A stretch of 64,000 bases of DNA from Thozetella sp. PMI_491 (Eukaryota; Ascomycota; Sordariomycetes; Chaetosphaeriales; Chaetosphaeriaceae): NCBI GenBank assembly GCA_021432635.1, contig MU270082.1, forward strand, positions 191,831-255,830, given 5' to 3'. The position numbers were made by a program, and so were the translations under genes. Positions 25,994 through 38,545 of this stretch are shown in pieces; within the stretch, counting starts at the first letter, position 1; every line of letters begins with the position of its first letter. Under the pieces are notes generated by a model. The model was not told where the DNA came from, made no database searches, and was given only the letters and a program-made list of their open reading frames with translations.

Positions 25994-28900
25994 TTGAGAC
26001 AGCTGAGGGCAGGCGCCTCACGGGCGGGGCGGGTTTGGATGGCTTCTAACGCCCCAGGCGTTGCAGGATGGACACAAAGTCTCAGTGCGCATTCTTCGTG
26101 GCAGACTGGCGAGGAACATAGGCTTCGTATCGAGAGGGGATGAGAACGTAAAGGCATTGGCACATGATGTTCTATTTTGGTTGGTACGGGCGTCGCATTT
26201 TTATTGATTAGGTTGTCTGTACGCTACACTATACCCACATCTGACGGTTTTCTTCAATGTCGCAGCGCTGGCTAGACGCATGGACCTGATCACCAGGGAC
26301 GTCGGCCAATACTCGAAGGAGCCATGTTGGCATGCCATGCCTGGGGGGGGAAGGCCCCCACCGAATGCATCGTTGTGATTTTCTGACTGTGACGGTTTCC
26401 CGGACCGTATGTCCCTCTCAACCCCCCTCTCTTCTTCTCACCCCCCGTGCACCCCTTGCGCCCCAGCGGCGTCCTGGTGCTGTCTGTCCCACCAGCCTGG
26501 CTCCAGCTCTCCGGGGCGCCTGCTCCAGCTGCCCACTTTGTGCCACCCATAACGCATGCCGTCGGACGCCAGCAGAGCTCAGCACGCCTCGAGACGGGTG
26601 AGCTGGGGCCGCGATATGGCGCCTACCACTACATCAGGCCACGCGGCTTTCTCGCTCAGGGGAAGCCGGCCGGCTGGAGCCAGCCGCTAGGTCAGTCCGC
26701 GGCCAGTGCCCATCTGCGGGCTATCCGAGGGCGGGAACCCTCCTGAGTTCGTCCTCCAAGCAAGACCGAGGCCACCGGCTCCAATATCCCGGGAGTTCAA
26801 GGAGGCATCTCTTGACGAAGCTAATGAATTCTTGCTTGTGGCTGCTCCTGCCTGTGGGAATCAGGCCACGCCGCATTGTTTTCATCAAGCCACAACGCGA
26901 GGCCTAGCTCAATGGGAGATTCTGGGCGCCCAGCCGCTTCCTGTTCTCTCTCTCGCTACACTGGGCCTAGCCTGGGGAGCCACGAAGCTATGGCCACAGG
27001 CTACGGATAGCTGGCAGCAGATGCCGGTATTAGGTGAACCTAATCCACGTGCGCGGTACTCTACAGGAACCACTAGCACCAGAACTGGAACAGGGACGCG
27101 AGACGTGGGACCCAGGCGGTACTGGGAAGGAAGGAGGGCATACGGAGCAGTGATAGTGCCAGGCTTGTAGTTTGTACAGTAGTTGGTACCCTTCGCCCAC
27201 TAATGAACAACCCGCCTCACCCCCCCATAACGGCTCGCATGCCCGTGTCGTCCGATGTCTCACCGTCTGAGGTGCTAGTAGCACCTACAGACGGGTTCTG
27301 ACCAGTAAAACGGACAGACAGGCTGCTGGTGGCGAGCAACCGAAGCAACTAACGATGGACGGCTCATTGGGTTGGCACTTATGGATTATAGCATACCACC
27401 CAGCCGGGAACAAGAGGTTGTGTGGCGCGAGAAGTGTAGGGCCGCCGGGGAAGAGGAGGGGGGCGCAGGTATGAAACGAGGTTCAATGATTCCAGCGAGT
27501 GCTGCAACGCCCTTGGGAACGCACCCGCAATGGATCAGCCTTTGAAACTGACATATCTGCAGGTCCCAAGCCGTTATCACCGCCAGGTATCTTGTCAAGG
27601 AGGCGTGCTCGCTTTCGGATCCCCAACTCGCCCGAGTCAGTCGACGGTGGGAGACAAAGCCGTGGCTTGTTTCTTTTTCCCTATTGCTTCCGGGCTACAT
27701 GCTACGCCCAGGCTTGCGCTTCCAAATAGATGGACCGCTGTAGAAATGATCTACAGGTTACCGCCTGTGATTGACGCTGTCGGCGATACTCTTCAGCTGA
27801 GGTTTTCCGCGCTGAAGGCTCAAAGAGGAATCTCGTACGGAGAGATCAGGGCACCCGTGGGGCCGAGGAGGGAGGGGGGAGGGAACGACTGAGTTGCCTC
27901 CCCTTTCCTGCATGACCTTCTCGGGGCGCACGGCGTACGCAATGACAGTGGAGGGGGCTTTTGGCGACTGTCCCAGCAGGCTGGCTCTGCTGAGCAGATC
28001 TGCCGCGTACGACCTAAACCAAAGGTGCCCACCCGGCCGGCCGTTGAGAGGGAACGGAAGCACGCACCACCAAACTTTCTAATGTCTCGGGCACGGGAGG
28101 GAGAGAAAAAAAAAAGGGAGGGGGGGGGTCGGGTTAGCCAAGAGTGCTCCATCTTGGGAGGCGTGCGAGAGCCCAGATCTTTCGTAAGACGACCAATGAG
28201 GCTTGCTCAAATTCCGTCCAGCGCGATTGCCTCGTGCCATTCAACGGCCACTACGTTCGGGTTTATTTAGTAGCGATCGAGTCCTGGGCACGGCCAGACG
28301 GTACGGCATGGCGGCGGTGGCACCTCAGTCTGGACCGGCTGGGAGTTAGTGGTGATGCTTGGCAGATAGCCAGTGCGCCAGGCGGGGAGGCTAGCGATGT
28401 ACCACGTTGGAGAGCATGACACGGATTCGCCTCAGCTGAGGAACCATCGTACAGCAGCAGTAGCAGGCCAGCAATTCCATCCACAGCGTGTGGGCCTGAG
28501 CCTGAAGGAAGATGCAGACACGGCACATGAGCGAACGTCATTAACCGTCGCGAGCCGATTAACCCGGCTTGCTCGGAAAGCCGAGCGTCATTGACGTCTG
28601 CAGGGCCTGGCGGCAGTTTTGGAAATGAGACCAGCATGCGATACGGCGACAGAGACATCCTTGGACGTATGCATGGGGGCATCTCAGTGGCTAATCGTGT
28701 CGAGGCCCGCACCCAGCTTCGATCGATGGCGGAAGCGATACCCAAGACGTCGAAGCGGCTCCTACTACATACCTAGTAGACAGCCCCGAGTTTTGCGCTG
28801 GACGGGGGTCGAGAGCTGGGGCTAGGGGATCCAATAGCCTGGACCGAACGGCTGACGGCGTGATGATGGCGGAATATTGTTGCTTGCTATGCTGCAAGGT

Positions 28901-31080
28901 CCTCGATGGCGCCCCAGTCTCGATGTGACTAGAGCGCAATAGGGCTGGTTCGTGCCGCATCGTCCTCTTGGCTGATGTGCCTCAGCCGTTGACGCTCTGG
29001 CCAGTCCCAAGTGGCCGGGGGGATGGGGTATTCTTGTCTTCTAACCCAAGCCAATCTCGGCCGATGCCCCGGCCTTAGGCGAGCCCGGTAAGGAGAGCAG
29101 GCAATGGGTCTGGCCAGCCGTCGGGCTGCCACCACATCGAGAAACGTTCAGAGGCGTACAGGGCCTGCGCCATATTCGTAACGCCGTCTGGAGCACCGGG
29201 GTTGGGCGAAATAGGTATGCAATCTGCTCGCAAAGTGCAGCAAATTTTTTTTTTTTTCCTCCGGTATCGTCCCTCCCAGCTGCCATCAGCCGCCTCAGAT
29301 GTGATGAAGGGGGGATCGAACGCAGCAATCAGACCAGGCAAACAGCCAACAACCAACTATTCCCCCCACCCCTCGCGTCCTGCATGACATCGACCTGAAG
29401 CAAAGGAGGGTTGCAACGACAGGTGGGAAAGGGGGAGCGGCCAGGTTGGAGTCAGGGGAATGGTTGCTTCAGCAGTCTTAGTGATGTAACTCCAGTGATG
29501 CTCTGCTGGGCTCCAGGGGAGATTTGTCGCCCAGGGCAGATCGACAGCGCTGTAATTGCGGTGTCAAACCCCCCATGCTCGATTTCGCCCATTCTGGCAT
29601 AGGGGCTGGAGAAGCATCAGCTGAAGCACTCGCTAAGGTTCTCCCAGAAGGGTTAAGTTCCTCAAGTCATGGGCGGGCGAGAGGGGTTGAAAGACCAGGG
29701 AGAGCGCCACTGAAGATCTCGTCGCTGGGATTGGACGCCTCTGGACCCAGCGCTGTGAGAGCAACGGTCTTTCGCGTCAACGCTAGCTGTCGGGTGGGCG
29801 GGTCGCTCCTCTCGTTGGGTTCTGGCCTGGGCGAGTAAGGCTCTAGCCACAGCAGGGACGGGCGGCCTGTCCCCTCCCTGCAGCTGGAATACCCTGGAGG
29901 CCTGTGGCGGTTAGCTGTGGTGGCTGGGACGGCGAGCTGTTACTTGCTTTCGGCAGCGTCTCTGTCCCAAATGGGCAGCGACTCGAGATACTTTTGGACC
30001 ATATCCGTCATGCGTGAAAGGGCCAGGACAGAGAGCTGACTGGTGGTTGGGCCCGCGCCTCTTTGTTATCTCTGCGGCCAAGATCTCGCCTGGTCGCCGA
30101 GACGCTCGGGAAGACAGCCAAGACGCCCGCCTATGAGAAAGGGCATGACGACGTGTGGGCCGGCCATTCGTTGCTGCACCTCTCGGCAAGGGAAGACATT
30201 GCCCCAGTGCCGGGGCTCGCGTGGGCGCAGTTGACCGCCCTGGAGGAGCAGGCCTGAGCAGCGAGACGGGCAATGTCATGCAGCAGGCGTCCCCAATTCA
30301 GATAGGCAGTGGAGGGCAGCGCTGCAATGCGGCACAGGGAAGCAGGGCAGCGAGAGGTTCACCATCCCAATTGGCCCAAGGGGGCCGAGACCTGTACGGT
30401 CTCCAGGCATGAAGTGCGTTTCGATTGCAAAGCAGTCGCGAGGAAACTAGAAACAAGCAAAAAAGCAATGTTTACTGCGCGTTACAGAGATTGCCCCCCG
30501 GAAGATTTTTTGCTTCGCCTCCCCTCCCCGCCTGGCAATATAAACTGCCGTGATCGCCCAAAAAAGCCGGGGTACTGAACCCGGGAGGCCCCTGCCTCGC
30601 GAAAATCGAGATCATGTCGGGATGATCAGCTCTAAGCAGCCCCATCTCCCATCAAGGCTCATCAGGTGAAGCAATGGACAGGCTTGGAAAAACAATTTTT
30701 AGAACGAAACGAAACACCCCGAGCGGATGTGTCATGTCCTGAGCTCCCGCGCCTAAGCCTCCCCAGTGATGCAAATTTGAGGCCTCACATCGGGATGCAC
30801 TCTATTGGACGAGAGTAGACGAAGGGGGAGAGAGGGGGAGGGTTTAGCAGGGAGTAAGGGTCCCAAGCACCGAGCGGCAATCTCGCAAGGCCTCAGGCTC
30901 GATAAAGCAAGAGTTAACGACGAGGCTGAGGCAATAATGCCTCCCATTCCCTCGCGCCGCGGGACCGTGGTGGAAAGAGCCGCTCGCGAAAGAGGGCAGG
31001 ACCAGGTATCCAAGGAGATGGGAAGGAACGAGCGGGAAGTGCCGTGCCCGACCCCAGCAAAGCAACCACAAAGGGACTGT

Positions 31081-31170
31081 GTTTGGAGGGAGGGGAAAGA
31101 GGGGAGGAGGGGGGTAAGGGGGGGGGGGGTGAGATGGGGTCCCTCTGCCAAGGGAGCCGGGGTGAGGGGG
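31081..31170 (+). other. G-run cluster, potential G-quadruplex
   Basis: Many runs of three or more G, including a G12-13 tract near 31118-31130, lie within less than 100 nt on the plus strand. The pattern meets the usual G3+N1-7 rule several times over. Folding is inference. Confidence 0.5.
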
Positions 31171-31397
31171 GGAGCGAGAAGCGAGGGCGCGAGAGAGGAA
31201 AAAAGATAACCGCCACGCGCTCGACGACGACTCCAAGTGCACCAAAACAAGCCCTTGGCGTTTCTCCTCGGTGAACCAACTGGATGCTAAAGCCCAACGC
31301 CACCGCCCGCTCAGCTCAACAGACAATAGACAAAGATCGTGGCGACAACCTTGGAGCTGGCGGGGTTAACCGGCATTTGCGGCGGGACGAAATCGCT

Positions 31398-31433
31398 CAC
31401 ACACACACACACACATACACACACACACACACC
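31398..31433. repeat. CA dinucleotide microsatellite
   Basis: (CA)n of about 36 nt with a single TA interruption. Confidence 0.93.
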
Positions 31434-32833
31434 CCTTCCCTCAATTTGAGGCGCCTGCGATCGAGACAATTTCCCGCCAGGCTGGTATCAACAGCTCCTC
31501 GTGCAGAAGTCACCTAGGCGAAAGTTCCGCTTTCCTCTCCCGTGGGTGCGGCTTCTTTGTCTTGGCGGTCGCGCCGCGCTCGTAATCCTACTGCTCGCTT
31601 GACATTTCTTCTTGCGTACAGCATAAAGCAGCCTGCATGCGTCTAGGCCATCAATTGTAACATCAAGTGAAATTATAGCCCGCGAAGAAGGCGAAGCCAT
31701 TGCTCAGGCGGATAGGCCCCTCGCGTGTAGGTTACTATGTTTACGCGGGAGACCAGGGAGGAAGTGGGTGCCAGCCAGGTTCCTATGGTATAGGCGCCGT
31801 TAGGAGGACACGAGGGGACCCCCTGGTCCCGGCCTGCATTTTAGCCGGTCGGATTCCCAAGCGGATGGGTCGAGCTGAAGCCACCCGCAAATGATCAGCG
31901 CTCGCCGGAGCGCTGGGTTGACGAGGAAGCTTATTCCCCAGATCTGGTCGCTGACTGGCCTTTTGCAGTGCCTCCACATTAGGACCTTGCAGTTAAGCCC
32001 TGGTCTCCCTTCCACCCTCCAGTACCACCACTCGTCCATCCGTTGAGCTTGCATCCCTGCCCCTACAGCGTAGCAACACTAATCCCCTCAAATTGCAAGA
32101 GGGGAGCCCGTCAAAGCAAAAAAGAAAACAACATGCCAAGTGTCGTGCAATACTGAGAATAAAAAGGATCGTTCACCAAGAAGGAGGAACGGGGGAAAAA
32201 ACTTCCAGGTTTTCTAAGCCACTAAAGCGAAGGAAAGACGAACGTACACGAGAAAGTCGGAAGGGGAAGAAGAGGGTGGACGGGGAGGGGGTGTCGAGAT
32301 ATCAGGAAGAAGAAACATCCATCCACATCCCACGACCCGAACCCCCCCCCTCTTCATCCTTCCTCCCCTCCTTATGCCCAATGCATCCGCCCTTGTTTCG
32401 GCCCAATGGTGGGAGTCGGATTATGCAGAAACAAATAAAAAGAATAAAGGCTGTCCTGGCATGCAGATTCCAAGGCCGCCAGACCGGATGGACCAGGTTG
32501 GTGTCGAGCAGCAGCCGCATCCAGCAACACGGATTCGCTTCCGCCCTTGCAAGTGTTTCTGCTTCCTTCCCAATGAACCGTGGGGATGGAACCTGGCTTG
32601 GCTCAGCAGGCTCGGTACCTCTTTCAGAAGAAAACATAGCTGTCTCTGCCGCTATGCTAAGGCCTTCTCCACCCCTTTTCTCTCATCGATAGCCCGATTC
32701 GGCCATCGCTCTCCCCGACTAGGTCGTCTCCGATCCTGCCTCGCCGACTGACTGACAGTTTTTGGCGGACGAGCACTCAAAAACGCTGTTCTAGACCTCG
32801 TGGCGGCGCGGAACGTTTCGACGGCGCCTTGAA

Positions 32834-32849
32834 GGGGGGGGGGGGGGGG
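32834..32849. repeat. G16 homopolymer
   Basis: Sixteen consecutive G bases in otherwise unremarkable non-coding DNA. Confidence 0.9.
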
Positions 32850-35450
32850 ATGGTAGGAGATAGCCGTACTGAGTCTTTTTGCCCCCTACTAAGCATGCAG
32901 CCGCGAGTCACGTTTGGCCACTATGGATAGCTCCGTTCCAGACCACAGGCCGTGTAGTTGTAGTGGGGACTGCAGGATACCTGTGTGGCCTCGCTGGAGA
33001 GAACGGGCGCGGGCGTGACGAAGTGCCGACCGAGTACACTCCAGGAAGAAGTACAGGCGCCACCTGCCCGCCAGAGTGCAGCCTAGTCAGGGCCACCTCC
33101 CAGACCACCCAAACTACAGCACACCAGGGTTCGCACCGTCGGACGAAATACCGTTTATACCAGTAATCCGGTCCTCTAGGCAGGCGATCGCGCCGCAGGC
33201 CCACGTTGAGCGACAGGCTCGCGCAGGGCAAAGTTTGTGGCCATCAGGGCCGGCTTGGGGGCCGGCGGTGGTCCCGCCGCCTGCCACCAAACTCTCCGCG
33301 ATCTGGGCACTAGCCCCCTGGAGTGCTGGAATGCATCGTGCTCTGGCCCGTCTGGGGACTGGGGAGGAGCCACGCGCCTGTCTTGAATGGCACCGATCGC
33401 CAACCGTCTCAAGCGTCTCGAGCTAAACTGAGCAGGTTTGTCGTGCGCGCGAGGGGGGGCGACACTAGACTGATTCACCCCCATCCGTTAGGCTTTCGGC
33501 GCAACGCATGTACAGGACAGGACGGTACAGAACGGCATTCTCGGTGCCCAGCGCCCCAGCGCCAAGCGGCCACCGTTACCGAGACGGACACGCCGCGCTG
33601 CTTGGGGAGGAATGGCCGCCGAGACCCCCGTTAAGCTAAGCTAATCTCGCGCTTGCCGACGAGCTGCTGCTGTTCAAGAGGCGAAGGCGACGCAGCTGCT
33701 GCACGCCGCGCGGGAAGCAATCATGCCCTGCCAAGGTTCGAGTCTTTCCAAAGCCTCGTCGGACTGACTTTGAAACCGAGCAGCAACAGGCTGGGAAGCA
33801 GCAAGGCCCCGGGTGCTTCAGCTGGGGCACCGCGCAGCATCGTCTAGGTTGCTTTGCTGGGGTCTGGGTCGCCAATCTGACCCTCGACCTCTCTAAGTGC
33901 ATAGTGCCCCGCCTTCGGGGTGCCTCCTTACTGGCTTGGCGCCCTCCATCAGCTACTTTATTCCGCTCTCCGCGCACGTATTCCGACGTTTTGCAAAACT
34001 CGAAAAGCCCCTGCAGGAAACCGTGATAAGCCACACCCAGAGAAAGTGAGGCCCTGCTCCTGAACCTCACCCTCCCCCCTGGCGACCATCCCAATACTCC
34101 AGGCTTTCCCACCCGTCACGCCCCGGGATCTACATAGAACCCTGCTCTATTAAGGCATGCTGGTGCAGGACGCTGCCTCGCGAGGAGGGTTGCACTGACT
34201 GCCCCGGCAGCTTGTCCATCCATGTTCGCGATGAGAGCGGGCAGGGAAAGAAGGCTCCCCCGGTCAGCTGAAGGTCGTTCGCGACGTGATCCATCGTCTT
34301 TCAGAAACCCGAAGAGACTCGACGGGCATGCAGAAATCGAGAGACATCGATAGTTAGACAGTGTGAACTGGGGCGTTGGCGCGACGGAGGGTCCGTTGCG
34401 GCTGCATCTCCGTCGTGCCCGCCGCGCCCCCTTCCTCCCCGCGAGATAACGGAAGGGGGACGGGGAGAGCAAGTGGTTCAGACGTCACGTTTCGTGGTAT
34501 CTTTTTTGCGGTGCTTTAACTTTAGTAGGTGTCTTTGGCTCACCGGGACCGGAGCCTAGCATCATGGACGCTGGGGAGATCAATGGATGGTACCTTTTTT
34601 TTTTTTCCTTTGGTTTCAAGGTCGTCTTGTCCGCCGATTCCCCAGCTCGGACACGCCCTCCCCACTCCCCTACAAACGCCCCAAGAGATACTTTCTTGCT
34701 AGGGGGAGGACCGGTCAGTGCTGAGCGTCGCATCGATTCGACCCTCGAGTGTTAGGGGAGTAGCCATGACTCCACGCGACAGACGAGGTAGCTGGGGTGC
34801 CGGACCTGCCTTGGGTGTACTCCACTGGTGTCTCTCCATGACTGAGGAGAGCATCATCGACCCACCCCCTAGGACGGGGTACCTTGGCGGAGGTACCGAC
34901 AAGGGCCCCCAGACTTGGCTAGGCGCAACAGCGGCTCCCGGCATCTTCTGAGTACTGTACATGGCGGACCCGGGAAGGACCCTGTCGCCTCCCATCATTG
35001 TAGTCTCCACTCCCTAGGCCGGGGCAATCCTAGTTGACGCTCCTGACCCTCTGGAGAGTCAGGTCTGGCTGCTCTCTCCACAGGGCACTTGGCAGAGGAG
35101 GCACACGGCACTCCCGCTACGAACTCCTCCTGGCCAGAGTGGATGCCAAGCCTGAATCTCCCATCCCCCCCCTCGAGCCTTTTCTTTTTTCTCCATTTCT
35201 ACCATACCGCAAGTACCTAGTACTCTTCCTTGCTAATACCAGCGCTTGTGCTTTTATGGCTTGGTGATGCCAGCGCGCGCACAGCCCCGAGACAAGTACT
35301 ACTTACTAGTCCCGTCTTCAACATACCTGGGAGTGCACTGATCCTTACTTATAAACCACGAGGCCTTCCCCGGGACACCTCGATCTCTCTACAAAGCACG
35401 ACCATCACCACCACCGCATCTCGACTGCAGCTAACCTACCCACCCTCCAA

Positions 35451-35456
35451 TATATA
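35451..35456 (+). promoter_or_regulatory. TATA-like box of the flbD-like gene
   Basis: AATATATAG lies 262 bp before the preferred start codon, at the junction of a C-rich region and a CT/CA-rich leader. A second TATA-like word, TTATAAAC, lies about 100 bp further upstream. Which one is used cannot be decided here. Confidence 0.35.
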
Positions 35457-35712
35457 GTACACCCACCCACCATTTATACATCTTGCTTCACCTCCCCTTC
35501 CCCATCATCGCAGACCTTCAAGGGTTCAAACCATTCACCTCATCCCTCATCACCATCACCTACTTGCTCTCACAGCACCACCTTTTGCAACCCTACGCCT
35601 TTAGCACACCCGTCCTGCTTGATACGCAGGAACATATTGGATGCAGCAAATCAGGCAGCCGTCGACTTACACAGCACACGAAGACAGCTGGTCCGACCCC
35701 TCGGGTTTGACA

Positions 35713-36663
35713 ATGTCTCCCATCAACCACCGGAGAGGCCCTTGGTCGCAGCATGAGGATAGCCTCCTCATGGGCCTGGTTCACCAGCAGGGTGCCCTCA
35801 ACTGGGTCCGGATTGCGAGCCTCCTCGGCACGAGGACCCCTAAACAATGCAGGGAGCGCTACCACCAGAATCTGAAGCCTTCCCTCAACCACCAGCCCAT
35901 CTCGGCGGAGGAAGGGGCCGAGATCGAACGCCTGGTCAACGAGATCGGAAAGAGGTGGGCCGAGATTGCCAGGAGACTGCACGGCCGCAGCGACAACGCC
36001 GTCAAGAACTGGTGGAACGGCAGCCAGAACCGCCGCAAGAGGATGGACCGACGACGGGCATCGAACCCGTCCTACCACGAAGAGCGATCCGACCTGGCGG
36101 CAGCATACGGCCGCCCTTCAGCATTGGGAGTCCCCCGAGCCCTTCCTCCCCTCCCCACGGGATCCTCGCGGCCCATTCCTCCGCCTCTCCTATCGGCTCC
36201 CCTTCACGGCCGGCCATACGAGACGCCTTTGCCTTCCCCCTCGGAGCTGTCGCCTGATTCCGACGTGGCACCTTCCCTCTCGTCTGAGGGCTCATACTAC
36301 TCGGTATCGCCCAAGAGCTACGCGGCTCCGGAGCTCCACCTCCCGCCGCTCAAGATCCTTTCCGCCGCCGACGATCACTACTCGCCCTCTTCCGCGGTAT
36401 CCCCTCACCAAAAGCTCCCCCCGCTCAAGGAGCTCACCTCCCCGCGCTATCTGCAGCACTCGCCTGAGTTCAACAGGGCCGAGCTGCCTGTACGCCTCCC
36501 GCCCATGGCTCGCCGACTCAGCGAGGACACCCACTCGCCAAAGTCACAATCCCAGATGCAGCTCCCCACCGCGCCGAACTCCCCGGTGTGTCTCTCCAAC
36601 CTGCGACCTCAGGCCCAGGAGGAGAGGACTACCAAGGTCCACCTGGCCGATCTGCTTCACTAA
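35713..36663 (+). CDS. Two-repeat Myb transcription factor, FlbD/Rca-1 type
   Basis: DNA-binding regulator of asexual development: FlbD of Aspergillus promotes conidiophore formation, and Rca-1 is the Neurospora relative. The protein begins MSPINHRRGPWSQHEDS and has two Myb repeats at about residues 6-57 (WSQHEDS through CRERYHQNLKPSLN) and 58-107 (ISAEEGAEIERLVNEIG through NAVKNWWNGSQNRRKR). These are close to the family consensus. The remaining two thirds are Pro/Ser-rich with repeated LPPLK motifs, probably a flexible regulatory region, ending KVHLADLLH. I chose 35713 because its context (GACAATGTC) is good and the Myb repeat starts directly after it. An in-frame ATG at 35641 would add 24 residues in a poor context. 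The gene has no intron and stands alone between two gene-free stretches of about 11 kb. Confidence 0.9.
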   Translation: MSPINHRRGPWSQHEDSLLMGLVHQQGALNWVRIASLLGTRTPKQCRERYHQNLKPSLNHQPISAEEGAEIERLVNEIGKRWAEIARRLHGRSDNAVKNWWNGSQNRRKRMDRRRASNPSYHEERSDLAAAYGRPSALGVPRALPPLPTGSSRPIPPPLLSAPLHGRPYETPLPSPSELSPDSDVAPSLSSEGSYYSVSPKSYAAPELHLPPLKILSAADDHYSPSSAVSPHQKLPPLKELTSPRYLQHSPEFNRAELPVRLPPMARRLSEDTHSPKSQSQMQLPTAPNSPVCLSNLRPQAQEERTTKVHLADLLH

Positions 36664-37283
36664 AAGGGATGACTTCTCCCCTTCGCCCGAGGCCCCGGGG
36701 AGAGCAGTGAGAAACGGGAAGAGGACTTGTCCGATAGACAGAGAGGGCCTTCGAGCCAGATGATACCCATTGCTATTTTTCTTCCTATTTTTTTCCCCTG
36801 TCATACGGATCTACTCTCACACAGACTCGACGGCTAAAAAGTCTGTTTACTGCTCTCTTTGTCATATTCCCAGTCTTTGTAATGTATCATGGTCGGTCGC
36901 GCAGGACGAGTGGGACCTACAAGGGGCAGGTGACTCTTTATGATAGGAACTGGGTTCAAAATGGACGGCGGCTTCTTTTTATTCCCTTGTCTCTATGGGT
37001 ATTCTCCTTGTATCTGGGATGGGCGGGCTATACCTAATGACCAACGGAAGCTGATGAACTGGCGCTTCTCCTGACTCGAGGTAGATACAAGCACCGGGGG
37101 ATCTTGTAAACTACCAAAACCATCCTGAGGACATAATCGTCGCACAAGACGGGTCAGAACGACCGCCTCTGTGCTGCTGGTAATGAACCAAAAAAAGAAA
37201 CTGGCACACAAAGCCTTACTACTGCAACACTGTCCCATCTTCACCTGTTCCCATCTGCTTCTAGTGAGTGCTCAGTCGGCTCG

Positions 37284-37487
37284 ATGACTTCATCCCTGAA
37301 ACGAAGAAAAGACCAGACGTGCCCGTCATGTTGGGCGGGACCCGATCGGAACCTGGCTTCATTGGCCCTCGGCGGCCTGGGTTGTTTCAACGACTATGAG
37401 TGCTCCGCATGTGGGAAACGACGAGTCGCCTCCACAGCACAGGCGCTGACGAACAGGAGATCAGCTCGCCCAGGAAGACGTCTCTAG
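37284..37487 (+). CDS. Candidate small protein with two CxxC pairs (weak)
   Basis: A 67-residue frame starting with ATG and ending in TAG. It has cysteine pairs CPSC (13, 16) and CSAC (40, 43) separated by 23 residues, followed by GKRR, a layout resembling a zinc ribbon. I do not recognise a family. It lies about 620 bp downstream of the flbD-like gene on the same strand. Short frames are common in this GC-rich DNA, so chance is the main alternative; conservation in related species would be needed to accept it. Confidence 0.2.
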   Translation: MTSSLKRRKDQTCPSCWAGPDRNLASLALGGLGCFNDYECSACGKRRVASTAQALTNRRSARPGRRL

Positions 37488-38402
37488 CAGCCCCCTCCTC
37501 TCTCAGCGACTTGAGCCAGTGACAGCCACGTCATCCGCGGTCGATCGCAGGGGGCTACCGGGTTCGCTGGACGCTGGGCCAACTGGGTGAAGTGTACATG
37601 ATGTGCTACAGGGTTTGTGGCTTGACAGCCGAGAGCCTACAAGGACCTGCCCCCCACACGAACTTTTTTTTCCCTTGGGAGGCCCCCCCAGTCGAAGACC
37701 CCGGACAGCAATGGTCGATTTTTTTCCCTCTTTTTCTATGAGGCTTTTCACAATGCAAATCAAGGGTGCGGCCCTCCCATGCAGTCTGCTGGCGACGTGA
37801 CAAGCGCCATGGCTTGCGAGCAACCAGTCTCTCTAGGTTAGATTTTGCTACGCCGAGCCTTCTCTTGCCAATCCCGATAATACCGGGAATACGGGTCTGT
37901 GCAACTCCAAGAGGATGAGAGGGGGGCGCCGTAATGCGAACGACGATTGCCCGCTAGCCAGCAAGATAGCTAGCTGCCCTCTCGGGAAGGATGGGGGGAG
38001 GGAGATGGCGGAGACACTTTGTACGACGTCTTGCCGGCATTCCATTCTGGTCCTCCAGCTGCCCCACGGGCAGGATACGGGGGCAAGTCTAGAGCTGGTA
38101 GCCAGCACGGTTCGGTCGAATTGCTCAGCACTGGACCCCGATCGTGGAGATCGCAATGAGCTCACCCCGGAGCGCCCAGCGTGATTGTCGGCCCTAGCGG
38201 GCGACCAGGCGTCCTGCCCGTCCACGAGCGCTACGGTAAGAGGGCACCATGGGCGAGTAGCACGGCGCAGAGGCTACGGAGCTATTGAGGTGCCAGGCAC
38301 GACAGGCGGCAGGGTGGTTCGAGCTATGACGTGAAGTCGCAAGACCACTGGCTGAGGCCAAATCAAATAAAACGGCCGGGGGTGGCCGGGCCCAGACGAG
38401 TC

Positions 38403-38545
38403 TGGAAGGGATCGCTGCCGCAGTGGCAAGGGGGGGGGAGGGGGCCGGCTGTTGAGGCTGTTGGGACGTTGGGGGGCTTGCTACCTACGGGCAGCGGGTA
38501 GGGGCGGGAGGAAAGGGAAGAGGGGGGGGGGGGGGGAGGGAGGTA
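38403..38545 (+). other. G-rich segment with G15 run, potential G-quadruplexes
   Basis: Dense plus-strand G runs, including G9 near 38431 and G15 at 38522-38536, with repeated GGG spaced by one to seven bases between. The pattern satisfies simple quadruplex rules. Function is unknown. Confidence 0.5.

Larger units (their letters stand above)
24692..35712. other. Gene desert of about 11 kb between the GT41 and flbD-like genes
   Basis: I find no supportable protein gene, transposon or rRNA gene in this stretch. Composition is GC-rich, with many short homopolymers, a TG repeat at 25954-25992, a CA repeat at 31398-31433 and a G-run cluster at about 31081-31170. Open frames exist on both strands but read as low-complexity or random-looking peptides rich in Arg, Pro, Gly and Ser. 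The last kilobase (from about 34.7 kb) becomes CT-rich and is probably the promoter and leader of the flbD-like gene. Long non-coding RNAs cannot be excluded. Confidence 0.5.

Noticed and set aside
26896-26970. tRNA-like A box (CTAGCTCAATGGGAGA) with a possible acceptor stem
   Set aside because: No proper anticodon arm, and the T-arm region lacks a GGTTCGANTCC-type B box.
30560-30660. Minus-strand T-arm-like hairpin followed by TTTTTT, suggesting a Pol III gene
   Set aside because: The loop lacks the invariant A58 position and no A box or anticodon arm is visible upstream.
33654-33766. tRNA-like B box (GGTTCGAGTC) flanked by CCGACGAG / CTCGTCGG inverted repeats
   Set aside because: The acceptor arm does not follow the T arm directly and no A box is found, so the cloverleaf cannot form.
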